Below are positions 1 to 7,457 of a stretch of DNA of 30,481 nucleotides, one piece after another (the stretch's first letter is position 1; each line of letters opens with the position of its first letter). This stretch comes from SURF-24 sp964537965 (lineage in GTDB: Bacteria; Bacteroidota; Ignavibacteria; Ignavibacteriales; SURF-24): the NCBI GenBank assembly GCA_964537965.1, contig CAZIDB010000025.1, positions 1 to 30,481 on the forward strand. Reading direction: 5' to 3'. A program made the position numbers and the translations under genes. The notes under the pieces were generated by a model. The model did no database searches, had not been told where the DNA came from, and saw only the letters and a list, made by a program, of their open reading frames with translations.

Positions 1-115
1 TTAGAATAATTAATGCTAAACAAGCGGTTGATAGGAATTGGTGACATTTAAATTATGCCCTAACCTCAGTTAATATGTTAGCATCATATTCAACAGGAAG
101 GATTACTTCTAATGA
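1..115. other. Downstream flank, no gene seen
   Basis: This stretch follows the 3' end of the minus-strand esterase gene. I see no ORF with coding character, no tRNA-like structure and no convincing terminator hairpin. It may continue into a neighbouring gene outside the window. Confidence 0.4.
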
Positions 116-1576
116 TTACTTAATTAAACACATTTTCTTAGTTACTGTACTATTACCAATTTTTAATTGATAAAAATAAACTCCGCTTGATAAGTTTTGA
201 CCTGTAAAATCAACCTCATATGTTCCGGCAGATAATTCTTTGTTTATTAAAGTGATTATTTCTTTACCGAGAACATTGTATATTCGTAGAGACGTCATAT
301 ATGACGTCTCTACCGCTGCCAACGTAAATTTTATTTTTGTTGTAGGATTGAATGGATTCGGATAGTTCTGGCTTAGAAAGAATCTTGTTGGTTTTGTTGC
401 AATATTTTCTTTTACATCTGTCTGGGTTGCAGGGAAAAAGTATGTTAACATATCATCTAAAGTAGCACGCCACAGGCCCCAGCTATGTCCTTCCGGTTTT
501 TCATGCCATTTAAAATCATAACCTTTTGAGATCAGCGAATCTTTTAATATCCGCCAGTCATCTTCAACATCATAATATGAACCCCACACGGAAAATATTT
601 TTATATTCTTATGCGGACCGTTTTTAAGCATATTGCTTGCTTCATAATTATTTGGCCAGAATGCTCCGGAATGCTGCCCGCAATTTGCAAATACATCAGG
701 ATAGTTATAACTGATGAGGGCAGAAATATTTCCACCAAAAGAATCGCCAAGCACAAGTCTTCTATTTGGATCCATTTCTGTATTGTAAAGCGAATCAATA
801 AACGGAACAAGTTCTTTAACAAAAAAGGACATGTAAGAATTTCTTAATGAATATGCATACTCTTCATTCCTGTTAGTAGGAGGCACAAATACGGAAATGA
901 ACGGTTCAATTTTATTACTGTCTAAAAGATTATCAATTACATTAGTGGCGCTTGCAAGATTAATATAATCTGATCCATCCTGAAAATATACAGTGGGATA
1001 TTTAACTGCCTTTGATGAATCGTAATCCGGTGGCAGGTAAATTCTGCATTGATAAGTTTTATTAGTGTAAATGCTTTTAAATGATTTATATTCAAGCTTG
1101 CCATGTTTAATGTTTGGTCTGTAAGCAATTTCCCATGGCTGAACGTACGAAGGCATGGCAAGTTCCGAATTTGGTCCGTAACCTCCGGGGCATCGTTTGG
1201 GATTTTCAGGATCAAGAATCCAATACCCACTGCTTAGAACAAATTTATAATCAAGACGCGCATCCATTTCAAATTTTATTATGCTGTAAAAAAGATCTGT
1301 GGACTGTATGTTAATCATATTAACAGTATTCCAGCCCGTAAAGTCTCCTGCTAATTGTGTGGGATTGCTAACTCCGCGATATAAGAAAACCGCAATACTA
1401 TCTTCAATAAAAGGAATGCCTTTGGTTCTTGCATAAGTGATAAAACTATCTACAAGTGCTGTTTTAGCTTCAATTGATGGAGTAGAATTAACTTTCGCGA
1501 GAAAACTCTGGAACTGCGTTTGAGCCGCAATTCCAGAGGTTAAAATGAATAATAGTATTATGAGTTTATTTTTCAT
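116..1576 (-). CDS. Secreted esterase (esterase D/enterochelin esterase-like) with T9SS sorting domain
   Basis: This 486-residue protein is predicted to be an exported serine esterase of the putative esterase (PF00756-like) alpha/beta-hydrolase family. A signal peptide covers about residues 1-18 (ending G-I-A-A-Q). An E-set/CBM48-like segment follows at about 60-130 (L-A-G-D-F-T-G-W). The hydrolase core holds the nucleophile elbow G-D-S-F-G with Ser279, a likely acid Asp336 (W-G-S-Y-Y-D) and His364 (P-E-G-H-S-W). The C-terminus, about 400-486, is a type IX sorting domain starting at N-Y-P-N-P-F-N-P (404). Residues 422-430 (VETSYMTSL) are encoded by a 28-bp palindrome. It is the last gene of a minus-strand run, 15 bp after the amidase, so co-transcription is likely. 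The substrate cannot be read from sequence; homologues include feruloyl/acetylxylan esterases and siderophore esterases. No Shine-Dalgarno sequence is evident before the ATG. Confidence 0.85.
   Translation of the reverse strand: MKNKLIILLFILTSGIAAQTQFQSFLAKVNSTPSIEAKTALVDSFITYARTKGIPFIEDSIAVFLYRGVSNPTQLAGDFTGWNTVNMINIQSTDLFYSIIKFEMDARLDYKFVLSSGYWILDPENPKRCPGGYGPNSELAMPSYVQPWEIAYRPNIKHGKLEYKSFKSIYTNKTYQCRIYLPPDYDSSKAVKYPTVYFQDGSDYINLASATNVIDNLLDSNKIEPFISVFVPPTNRNEEYAYSLRNSYMSFFVKELVPFIDSLYNTEMDPNRRLVLGDSFGGNISALISYNYPDVFANCGQHSGAFWPNNYEASNMLKNGPHKNIKIFSVWGSYYDVEDDWRILKDSLISKGYDFKWHEKPEGHSWGLWRATLDDMLTYFFPATQTDVKENIATKPTRFFLSQNYPNPFNPTTKIKFTLAAVETSYMTSLRIYNVLGKEIITLINKELSAGTYEVDFTGQNLSSGVYFYQLKIGNSTVTKKMCLIK
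286..313. repeat. 28-bp perfect palindrome, copy A (in-frame in esterase sorting domain)
   Basis: The two arms are GTAGAGACGTCATA and its exact reverse complement, with no spacer. In the minus-strand gene it reads GTA GAG ACG TCA TAT ATG ACG TCT CTA (V-E-T-S-Y-M-T-S-L), directly followed by the R-I-Y-N-V-L-G strand of the sorting domain. The outer 9 bp match copies B and C exactly; the inner 5 bp (TCATA) do not. Confidence 0.95.
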
Positions 1577-1591
1577 AAACCAAATTTAAGT

Positions 1592-4093
1592 TTATTTAAT
1601 TAAAACCATTTTCTTTGATTGAACAAATTCTCCAGCTCTCAGTTGATAATAATATACTCCGCTTGAATATCCATTTGCGTTGAAATCAACTTCATAATTG
1701 CCTGCAGCTTTTTGTTCATTTACTAGTGTTACAACTTCGTTACCAAGAATATCATATATCTTCAATTGTACATTTTGTAGAGACGAGGCATGCCTCGTCT
1801 CTACAGGGATTGAATATTTTATTTTTGTGGTTGGATTAAAAGGATTTGGATAATTCTGTTCAAGCGAATAATCCTTTGGTAGTTCAGATGATCTTTCTTC
1901 TTCAATTCCTACAGTAGTTTTTGTTACTATTCTTAAATCATCTATATAGTATAAACCAATATTTTCGCTGCCTGGGTTAAAACTAAACTGGTAGCTGTCA
2001 AACTTCATATTGCCATTTAGTGTTCCGTCACCAATCCACGAACCTGTTCCATCATTAGTCATATCCCATGAAATTAATTTCCAGCCGTACCAATCAACAT
2101 TGAACCAGGGGCTAACTTCAAGTCCGGTTGTTCCACCGATATTATCATTAACACAGAATCTTATCTTATTTCCTTTACCGTCTCCGTATAAGTAAGTCTG
2201 CATAATATAATTTTTATTGAACACAACACTCTTGGGGGTGCCGCTTGATAAATATTCTCTTATCAGCCAATCGCCGGCAGTTTTATCCCACCCGTAATTA
2301 AACATCATGCTATGCAGGCTTTTAGTAACGTAATTATAAATTGTTGATGAAGAAGCATAACTCGTTTCGTATGTCAATATTCCTTTTGTACTGCCGCTTT
2401 GCTGAGGCTGCCACCAGTTGCCTGTAAAGTTAGATTCAAAATTATCGATTGAAGTGACTACAAATTTTGAAGCGCTTGTTGTAAAGACAATATCCTGTGC
2501 AGAACTTGTAGAATTTCCATGAATATCCTTAATGCCCGGCGTTATTTGAAGTGTATAACTTTCATTCGGTTTTAATTCTGAACCCGGGAATAAGTGAACA
2601 AGTGATTTGTTGTCATCGAACAGGTAAAATTTCATTACACCTGAAACTGATGACTGGTCAAGATTTCTGATTATCTTAAACTTACCGCCGATAGAAGTTG
2701 TGCTTAAAGCTTCATTAAACAGGACAGAAACGATTGGCTGAAGTTCCACATCAGTTGAATTTGATGACGGGTAAACCGAAATCATTTCCGGGGCAATTGC
2801 ATCAACTACTTTAGTTTTAAAAGTGATTAAAGATTCATCGCCACCGATGCCGTCTTTATTGCCATCGTACTGGTGGTTGTATTTATCAATTGAAGCGCCT
2901 GAAAAAGTAAGAGTATAATTCGTTTCGAAATCTAAGCTGTCTGTTTTTATAGTTAATGTTTTATCTCCGTTCGTCCAGATGAATGATAAAGCAGCTTCCG
3001 GAACAATCTTTAAGTTTTCCTGGACAGAAGTTGAATTCATCGGTCGGCTGAAATTAACAATGATAGTTTGATTCCCCGGATAGATAGAATCCTGTTCAGT
3101 TATATTTATTGATGTTATGGTTGGCGGTACATTCGAAACAAGTTTAAGATCAGTAAATGTAAAAAAGCTATCAATAACAAAAACTCTTTTAGAATAATTA
3201 TCATAACCTTCTGCATTTACGTTTATTGTAACTGAATCATTCGGTAACTCTTCAATAAAATAAAAACCGTTTCTTAATGCTTCCGGGTCCGTACTGTACT
3301 TATTAAATAAAGATTCGTATGTGTCTGTTGTGTACGTCTTGCCGTTTATCTCAACCGTTGCTCCGTTCAACGCTTCCCCGGATTCAACATCGGAAACAAA
3401 ACCAGCACATATTCCAACTTTTGGCAAAGCGATATTAAAGTATTTCAGAATGGACCAATATAAAGTGTAGGCCTGAAGTTTTTTATGTTCTGCATTCATA
3501 AATAGCTGGTTTTGAACCGGGTTAGTATGAAAGCCGGCTTCACTTAATTCCGAAGGCATTGTAGTTTCCCTGTTAACATGAAGGTAAGGACCGTCAAAAT
3601 CGCAGCCATAAAATTTACAATCGCCTATTGATCCACGGGTATCACAGCGCATTCCGTTTGTAAGCAGTTTAACCATAATGTCGCTCATTGCTTTTCCGCC
3701 GTTAGGAATTTTCTCGCTCCCGTTTCTGTACATTCCCCAGAGTAAAATTGTGCTTGTATAATTTGGGCTACCGGCATCGCTATGAAAAGAATGATACCAG
3801 GAAGTACCAAGCTGATTAGCAAGGCTGGATCTCTGGCTTAAAGAAACTATTTGCTGGTCATTAACACGGGTCATATAAACAGTATCTATATCGGTATTAT
3901 TTAATAGATAATCCCTTACATAAAGAGCAACTCTTAAATTCTTTTCGGCTTCGGAATAATTGTATATCCCCATATTTTCTTTCTGGCTATGACCCGGATC
4001 GAGAATTATATCCCATCCGCTTAAACCGGTTATCTGTGCAAATCCTGTTGAACAAAAAACAAACAACAAAATTATTTTTAATATATTCTTCAT
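1592..4093 (-). CDS. T9SS-exported N-acetylmuramoyl-L-alanine amidase with Ig-like domains
   Basis: This 833-residue multidomain protein should cleave the amide bond between MurNAc and the stem peptide of peptidoglycan. After a signal peptide (about 1-19) comes an Amidase_3 domain (about 25-220) with zinc-ligand motifs D-P-G-H-S (His35), the S-E-A-E region (Glu48/50), S-F-H-S-D (His104) and the catalytic Glu185 in S-E-A-G-F-H-T-N-P. Then follow a carboxypeptidase-regulatory-like domain (about 229-320), two bacterial Ig-like (Big_5-type) modules (about 325-545), a beta-rich module of unclear type (about 550-735) and a T9SS sorting domain from S-L-E-Q-N-Y-P-N-P-F-N-P to the C-terminus. A 28-bp palindrome encodes VETRHASSL within that domain. 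The export signal implies action outside the cell rather than only in cell division. Gaps of 15 bp on both sides support an operon with the PD40 protein upstream and the esterase downstream. Confidence 0.88.
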   Translation of the reverse strand: MKNILKIILLFVFCSTGFAQITGLSGWDIILDPGHSQKENMGIYNYSEAEKNLRVALYVRDYLLNNTDIDTVYMTRVNDQQIVSLSQRSSLANQLGTSWYHSFHSDAGSPNYTSTILLWGMYRNGSEKIPNGGKAMSDIMVKLLTNGMRCDTRGSIGDCKFYGCDFDGPYLHVNRETTMPSELSEAGFHTNPVQNQLFMNAEHKKLQAYTLYWSILKYFNIALPKVGICAGFVSDVESGEALNGATVEINGKTYTTDTYESLFNKYSTDPEALRNGFYFIEELPNDSVTINVNAEGYDNYSKRVFVIDSFFTFTDLKLVSNVPPTITSINITEQDSIYPGNQTIIVNFSRPMNSTSVQENLKIVPEAALSFIWTNGDKTLTIKTDSLDFETNYTLTFSGASIDKYNHQYDGNKDGIGGDESLITFKTKVVDAIAPEMISVYPSSNSTDVELQPIVSVLFNEALSTTSIGGKFKIIRNLDQSSVSGVMKFYLFDDNKSLVHLFPGSELKPNESYTLQITPGIKDIHGNSTSSAQDIVFTTSASKFVVTSIDNFESNFTGNWWQPQQSGSTKGILTYETSYASSSTIYNYVTKSLHSMMFNYGWDKTAGDWLIREYLSSGTPKSVVFNKNYIMQTYLYGDGKGNKIRFCVNDNIGGTTGLEVSPWFNVDWYGWKLISWDMTNDGTGSWIGDGTLNGNMKFDSYQFSFNPGSENIGLYYIDDLRIVTKTTVGIEEERSSELPKDYSLEQNYPNPFNPTTKIKYSIPVETRHASSLQNVQLKIYDILGNEVVTLVNEQKAAGNYEVDFNANGYSSGVYYYQLRAGEFVQSKKMVLIK
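1777..1804. repeat. 28-bp perfect palindrome, copy B (in-frame in amidase sorting domain)
   Basis: The two arms are GTAGAGACGAGGCA and its exact reverse complement. The coding strand reads GTA GAG ACG AGG CAT GCC TCG TCT CTA (V-E-T-R-H-A-S-S-L), followed by Q-N-V-Q-L-K-I-Y-D-I-L-G. It is in the same phase as copies A and C, with inner arm AGGCA. Confidence 0.95.
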
Positions 4094-4108
4094 TTAAAAA
4101 ATTCCTGT

Positions 4109-5047
4109 TTAATTGGATAGTTTGATTGAATAAATAATTCCTGTCCTGGCATCGTTGAATACTATTTTATTTCCATCCGGTGAAAAGCAGGGATTCATTT
4201 CAATTATATCTGGTGTATTTGTAACCTGGGTTTTTGATGTCCCGTCAAATTTAACCTGAAAAATTTCCGAGGAGATATACTGCAGACCGTCATCAGTTGT
4301 AACACTATAAGCAATATATTTTCCATCCGGTGACCATGCCGGTCTTTCACCTTTACCAAGATCAATCAATTCACTTCCATCAATATTCATTACAAATAAA
4401 TTTCCACCGTAAACTTCAAAGGCAGCTTTTAATTTATCAGGTGAGAGTGCAAGGTTCAAATACTGGCTTCCTTTAACAGGGTCAATGTTTAATAATTGGT
4501 TCTCTGAATTGACTTGAACCAACCTTGTTCCGTCAAGAAGCAACCTGGTTTCAGGAATAGAGTTCGTTTCCGTTGTTTTCTTAAGACTATTTGTTTGAGT
4601 TCTTAAAAGCTCATTTTTTTGAATGAATGAAACAGAGTTGTTATGTTCATCCCATTGTGGAATGCATGTAAGATGAGGTTTATAATCTGAAATTAATTCA
4701 ACCTGTCTTGTATCGATGTCGAATAATTTTACAGCGTCTGTTCTTTTGTTATTTTCAAACTTAGCTGTTCTGGCGAGAATTAATTTTGAATTGCCGGACC
4801 AACTGCTGCCGAATCCCGCTGCAGGTTCATCTGTAATTTCTTTTATTTCTCCTGAAGAAAGATTCAGCAGAAGTATTCCTTTATAGTTTTCTTCGGTAAA
4901 GGAAATATAATTTCCGTCCGGTGAATATTTTGGTGCTTGCAGGAACTTGTCGTCAATACTAATTAAAACTTCCGGTTTACCAATGTTTTGTGCAATAAGA
5001 TTAACAAATAATGGCAGTAATAGAAGTGCGGTCAATAGTTTTTTCAT
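4109..5047 (-). CDS. PD40/TolB-like beta-propeller protein, exported
   Basis: This 312-residue protein has an N-terminal signal peptide (about 1-19) followed by WD40-like PD40 repeats. The repeats are visible as Y-S-P-D-G-N-Y-I-S-F, W-S-P-D-G-K-Y-I-A-Y and F-S-P-D-G-N-K-I-V-F, as in the TolB propeller. It lacks the N-terminal TolB domain, so it is not TolB itself. A periplasmic or surface binding scaffold is the most that can be inferred. It heads the minus-strand run, 15 bp before the amidase. It aligns colinearly with the protein at 7458-8399, including the middle A-G-[FY]-G segment and the S-S-E-[IL] region, so the two are paralogues. It has no T9SS sorting domain. Confidence 0.8.
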   Translation of the reverse strand: MKKLLTALLLLPLFVNLIAQNIGKPEVLISIDDKFLQAPKYSPDGNYISFTEENYKGILLLNLSSGEIKEITDEPAAGFGSSWSGNSKLILARTAKFENNKRTDAVKLFDIDTRQVELISDYKPHLTCIPQWDEHNNSVSFIQKNELLRTQTNSLKKTTETNSIPETRLLLDGTRLVQVNSENQLLNIDPVKGSQYLNLALSPDKLKAAFEVYGGNLFVMNIDGSELIDLGKGERPAWSPDGKYIAYSVTTDDGLQYISSEIFQVKFDGTSKTQVTNTPDIIEMNPCFSPDGNKIVFNDARTGIIYSIKLSN

Positions 5048-5381
5048 GATTAAACCTTAAAGTGTATTTAATTATTATCGAATTAATGGCGAGAAAAAAT
5101 ACTAAAATTTTCAATTCATTTATATTAATTATTTCTCAAAATCGTAGTAAAGTGGTTTGGATTTATAATAACGGGTTAACAATCATATTATAAATTTAGT
5201 GAGCTATTTCACTTTTTGGTATTTACCAGGCTACTTGTTCACGTTCAGATAACATTATACTTGCAATTATTAAGGATTATTTTAGCTTTAATATTGGAGG
5301 GCAATTAAGAGGGTGTACTGCTTAATGCTTTCAAAAACAAATTACCTGTATTCAAAATTTTCAAGAAGGAGAAAGGGGCAT
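5048..5381. other. Divergent intergenic region between PD40 protein and kmo-like gene
   Basis: These 334 bp of AT-rich DNA hold no supported gene. A plus-strand promoter candidate lies at 5261-5290. A short hairpin (AGTGA at 5198-5202 pairing with TCACT at 5209-5213, then a T run) is weak and of unclear role. I found no Bacteroidota-type promoter box for the minus-strand operon. Confidence 0.5.
5261..5290 (+). promoter_or_regulatory. Putative Bacteroidota-type promoter for the kmo-like gene
   Basis: TTG at 5261-5263, a 19-bp spacer and TAGCTTTA at 5283-5290 resemble the Bacteroidota primary-sigma consensus (TTTG, about 19 bp, TAnnTTTG) with one mismatch in the -7 box. The implied leader is about 85 nt. 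Confidence 0.4.
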
Positions 5382-6797
5382 ATGGATGATAATACCATTG
5401 CAATTGATTTTAGTGAAAAAATCTGCATAGTCGGAGCCGGATTAGTTGGTTGTATGCTCGCAGTTTTATTAGGGCAGCTTGGGTTTGAAGTTGAAGTATA
5501 TGAGAAAAGGAAAGACCCAAGATCAGATGATAAAACACGTGGCAGAACAATTGCAATGTCAATTTCGGAAAGAGGTTGGAAAGCATTAAGAATGATTGGC
5601 CTTGAGGATGAAGTGAGAATGAATACTAATCCGAAACATAGCAGGATGGTACACCTGCCGGATGATTCATTCTATGTTCAGCCTTACGGAAAAAATGGCG
5701 ATTCAATTAATACAATTAATAGAAGATACCTGAACATTACTCTTATTAAAAAAGCATTAAGCACAGGAAGAGTGAAAATGTTTTTTGAACATCAATGTAT
5801 TGATATTAATCATACAACTGCCGGAGCAACTTTCAGAGATACAAAAACCAATACGATAGTTGAAAGATCTTTTACAAGGATAATTGCTGCAGACGGAAAT
5901 TTCTCTTCGGTTGGGACTATACTTGCTGAAAGGAACCTGATTGAACATAAACGAACTGCCTTAATTTATGGTTATAAGGAATTGACAATTCCATCAAAAG
6001 TGAACGGAGATTATGCATTGGCAAATCATTTTGTTCATGTGTGGCCTCGTCAAAATGCTATTCTTATTGCTTTGCCCACATTACAAAATGAATTTACCTG
6101 CACATTATTTTTACCTCTCGAAGGCGATGGTTCAATTGATACAATTCAATGCGATAAAACTTTACTTAATCTTTTTGAGAAGAATTTCCCGGATGTAATT
6201 CCATTAATACCAAACCTTGATGAACAGTTTTTCAGTAATCCGAATTCGCATATTACTGCTGTTAAAGCTTTACCATGGAATTATAAAGATAAAGTATTAC
6301 TTATAGGAGATGCTGCTCATTCAATTGCACCTTTCTATGCAATGGGAATGAACGTAGGTTTTGAGGATTGTATTGTTTTTATAGAATTGCTTGGAAAGAA
6401 CGGATTTTCTTTTACAAAGACTTTTGAAGAGTTTGGTAAAAAACGAAAACCCGATACTGACGCACTTGCAGATTTATCGTATAATAACTTCAACAGTATT
6501 AGCAGAAGCCCGGACCCAACTTATAATTTAAAGTGGGAACTTGAGCGCAGAATTTCCGATTTGATTCCGGATAAATGGATTCCGGTTTATGCTATGATTG
6601 CCTTTTCATATATCCCATTTTCAAAAGTTATAAAGCAAAAAGAAAAACAGGATAGAATTTTAAACCTGTTAGTTAAGAATTATCAGAACATTTCAGAAAT
6701 GCCTGATACGGAATTAACTGAAATAGTTGAAAAAGAATTATCTGGTGAAAAAACTGACAGGGTAGTTACCATGCAGGTTGCCGGTGTTAATGTATAA
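5382..6797 (+). CDS. kmo: Kynurenine 3-monooxygenase-like FAD monooxygenase
   Basis: This 471-residue flavoprotein is predicted to hydroxylate L-kynurenine to 3-hydroxykynurenine with NADPH and O2. Residues 18-23 (G-A-G-L-V-G) form the Rossmann dinucleotide motif. Arg88 and Tyr102 (S-R-M-V-H ... Q-P-Y-G) match the residues that hold the kynurenine carboxylate in the family. E-L-T-I-P, V-H-V-W-P-R, F-T-C-T-L-F, the FAD motif G-D-A-A-H (309-313) and G-F-E-D-C follow in KMO order. The loop P-F-Y-A-M-G-M-N has A-M-G where characterised KMOs have G-Q-G, so activity is not certain. I chose ATG 5382 because AAGGAG lies just upstream and the distance to the Rossmann motif fits the family; GTG 5313 and ATG 5325 would add an odd basic leader. 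No other kynurenine-pathway gene is in the window, and a clear terminator follows. Confidence 0.82.
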   Translation: MDDNTIAIDFSEKICIVGAGLVGCMLAVLLGQLGFEVEVYEKRKDPRSDDKTRGRTIAMSISERGWKALRMIGLEDEVRMNTNPKHSRMVHLPDDSFYVQPYGKNGDSINTINRRYLNITLIKKALSTGRVKMFFEHQCIDINHTTAGATFRDTKTNTIVERSFTRIIAADGNFSSVGTILAERNLIEHKRTALIYGYKELTIPSKVNGDYALANHFVHVWPRQNAILIALPTLQNEFTCTLFLPLEGDGSIDTIQCDKTLLNLFEKNFPDVIPLIPNLDEQFFSNPNSHITAVKALPWNYKDKVLLIGDAAHSIAPFYAMGMNVGFEDCIVFIELLGKNGFSFTKTFEEFGKKRKPDTDALADLSYNNFNSISRSPDPTYNLKWELERRISDLIPDKWIPVYAMIAFSYIPFSKVIKQKEKQDRILNLLVKNYQNISEMPDTELTEIVEKELSGEKTDRVVTMQVAGVNV

Positions 6798-6827
6798 TTC
6801 TTATTAATCTGTTATTGAATTGTAATT

Positions 6828-6866
6828 GCTTGCTGTATTCGAGGTAAATACAGCAAGCTTCTTTTT
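6828..6866 (+). terminator. Rho-independent terminator after kmo-like gene
   Basis: A 12-bp stem (GCTTGCTGTATT at 6828-6839 with its exact complement at 6847-6858) has a 7-nt loop and is followed by TTCTTTTT. It lies between convergent genes. The T-tract is good on the plus strand and poor on the minus strand. Confidence 0.85.
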
Positions 6867-6870
6867 ATAA

Positions 6871-7299
6871 TTATTTTTTCAGTTTAGCTGAAAGAACAAT
6901 TTCTGTCCCGGTTAATACTCTGGATACTGGGCAGGTTTTCTTTGTCGCTTCAGCAATCTCCTGGAATTTATTTTCATCAATACCTTCAACCTGGGCTTCT
7001 GTAATTACCTCGATCTTTGTAATTGAAAAGCCCTCATTTCCTTTCTCAAGATGTACTTTGTCTTCGGTTTCCACTTTAATTGGATTGTAACCTGCTTTTG
7101 CTAATCCCGCAGAAAGCGCCATTGAGAAACAAGCTGCATGAGCTGCTGCAATTAATTCTTCAGGATTTGTACCAACTCCTTCTTCAAACCGTGAAGTAAA
7201 AGAATATTTTCCCTGAACTGCTCCCGTTTCAGATTTAAGTGTTCCGTTTCCCTGGGTAAGGTTTCCATTCCAAATGGCAGATGCTTTACGTACTGGCAT
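6871..7299 (-). CDS. osmC: OsmC family peroxiredoxin
   Basis: This 142-residue protein is a thiol-dependent reductase of organic hydroperoxides in the cytoplasm. It aligns along its whole length with the classical OsmC subfamily: R-F-E-E-G-V-G-T-N-P-E-E-L-I-A-A-A-H-A-A-C-F-S-M-A-L with peroxidatic Cys57, and K-K-T-C-P-V-S-R-V-L with resolving Cys123. The length equals the family norm. I placed the start at 7299 (M-P-V-R-K-A), preceded by GGAGGA at 7303-7308; an upstream in-frame ATG would add 13 residues with no homology. It converges on the kmo-like gene and diverges from the PD40 protein at 7458. Confidence 0.93.
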   Translation of the reverse strand: MPVRKASAIWNGNLTQGNGTLKSETGAVQGKYSFTSRFEEGVGTNPEELIAAAHAACFSMALSAGLAKAGYNPIKVETEDKVHLEKGNEGFSITKIEVITEAQVEGIDENKFQEIAEATKKTCPVSRVLTGTEIVLSAKLKK

Positions 7300-7418
7300 A
7301 ATTCCTCCGTTATTATTAAAAATTTTACATCTTAACATTCACAAATATCAATTTAGTTTCAAATAATTAATGAATTATGGAAATATTTTTTAGACTTTTA
7401 TGTTATCGGGTATAGGTT

Positions 7419-7426
7419 TATCTTTG
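7419..7426 (+). promoter_or_regulatory. Putative -7 box upstream of second PD40 gene
   Basis: TATCTTTG exactly matches the Bacteroidota TAnnTTTG -7 consensus, 31 nt before the ATG at 7458. No clear TTTG -33 element is seen at the expected distance, so this is tentative. Confidence 0.35.
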
Positions 7427-7457
7427 TATTGCATTTGAAAAAAACTTAGGAAGTTTG

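Noticed and set aside
5238..5253. 15-bp match between the kmo upstream region and the Ycf48-like gene near 28940
   Set aside because: A single exact match of this length is expected about by chance in a 30-kb window, and there is no inverted or tandem context.
5313..5381. Upstream extension of the kmo-like protein from GTG 5313 or ATG 5325
   Set aside because: The added residues are basic and unlike the family N-terminus. The ATG at 5382 has a clear AAGGAG and the expected distance to the Rossmann motif.
7300..7338. Upstream extension of OsmC by 13 residues
   Set aside because: It would run through the GGAGGA ribosome-binding site and has no counterpart in OsmC proteins.
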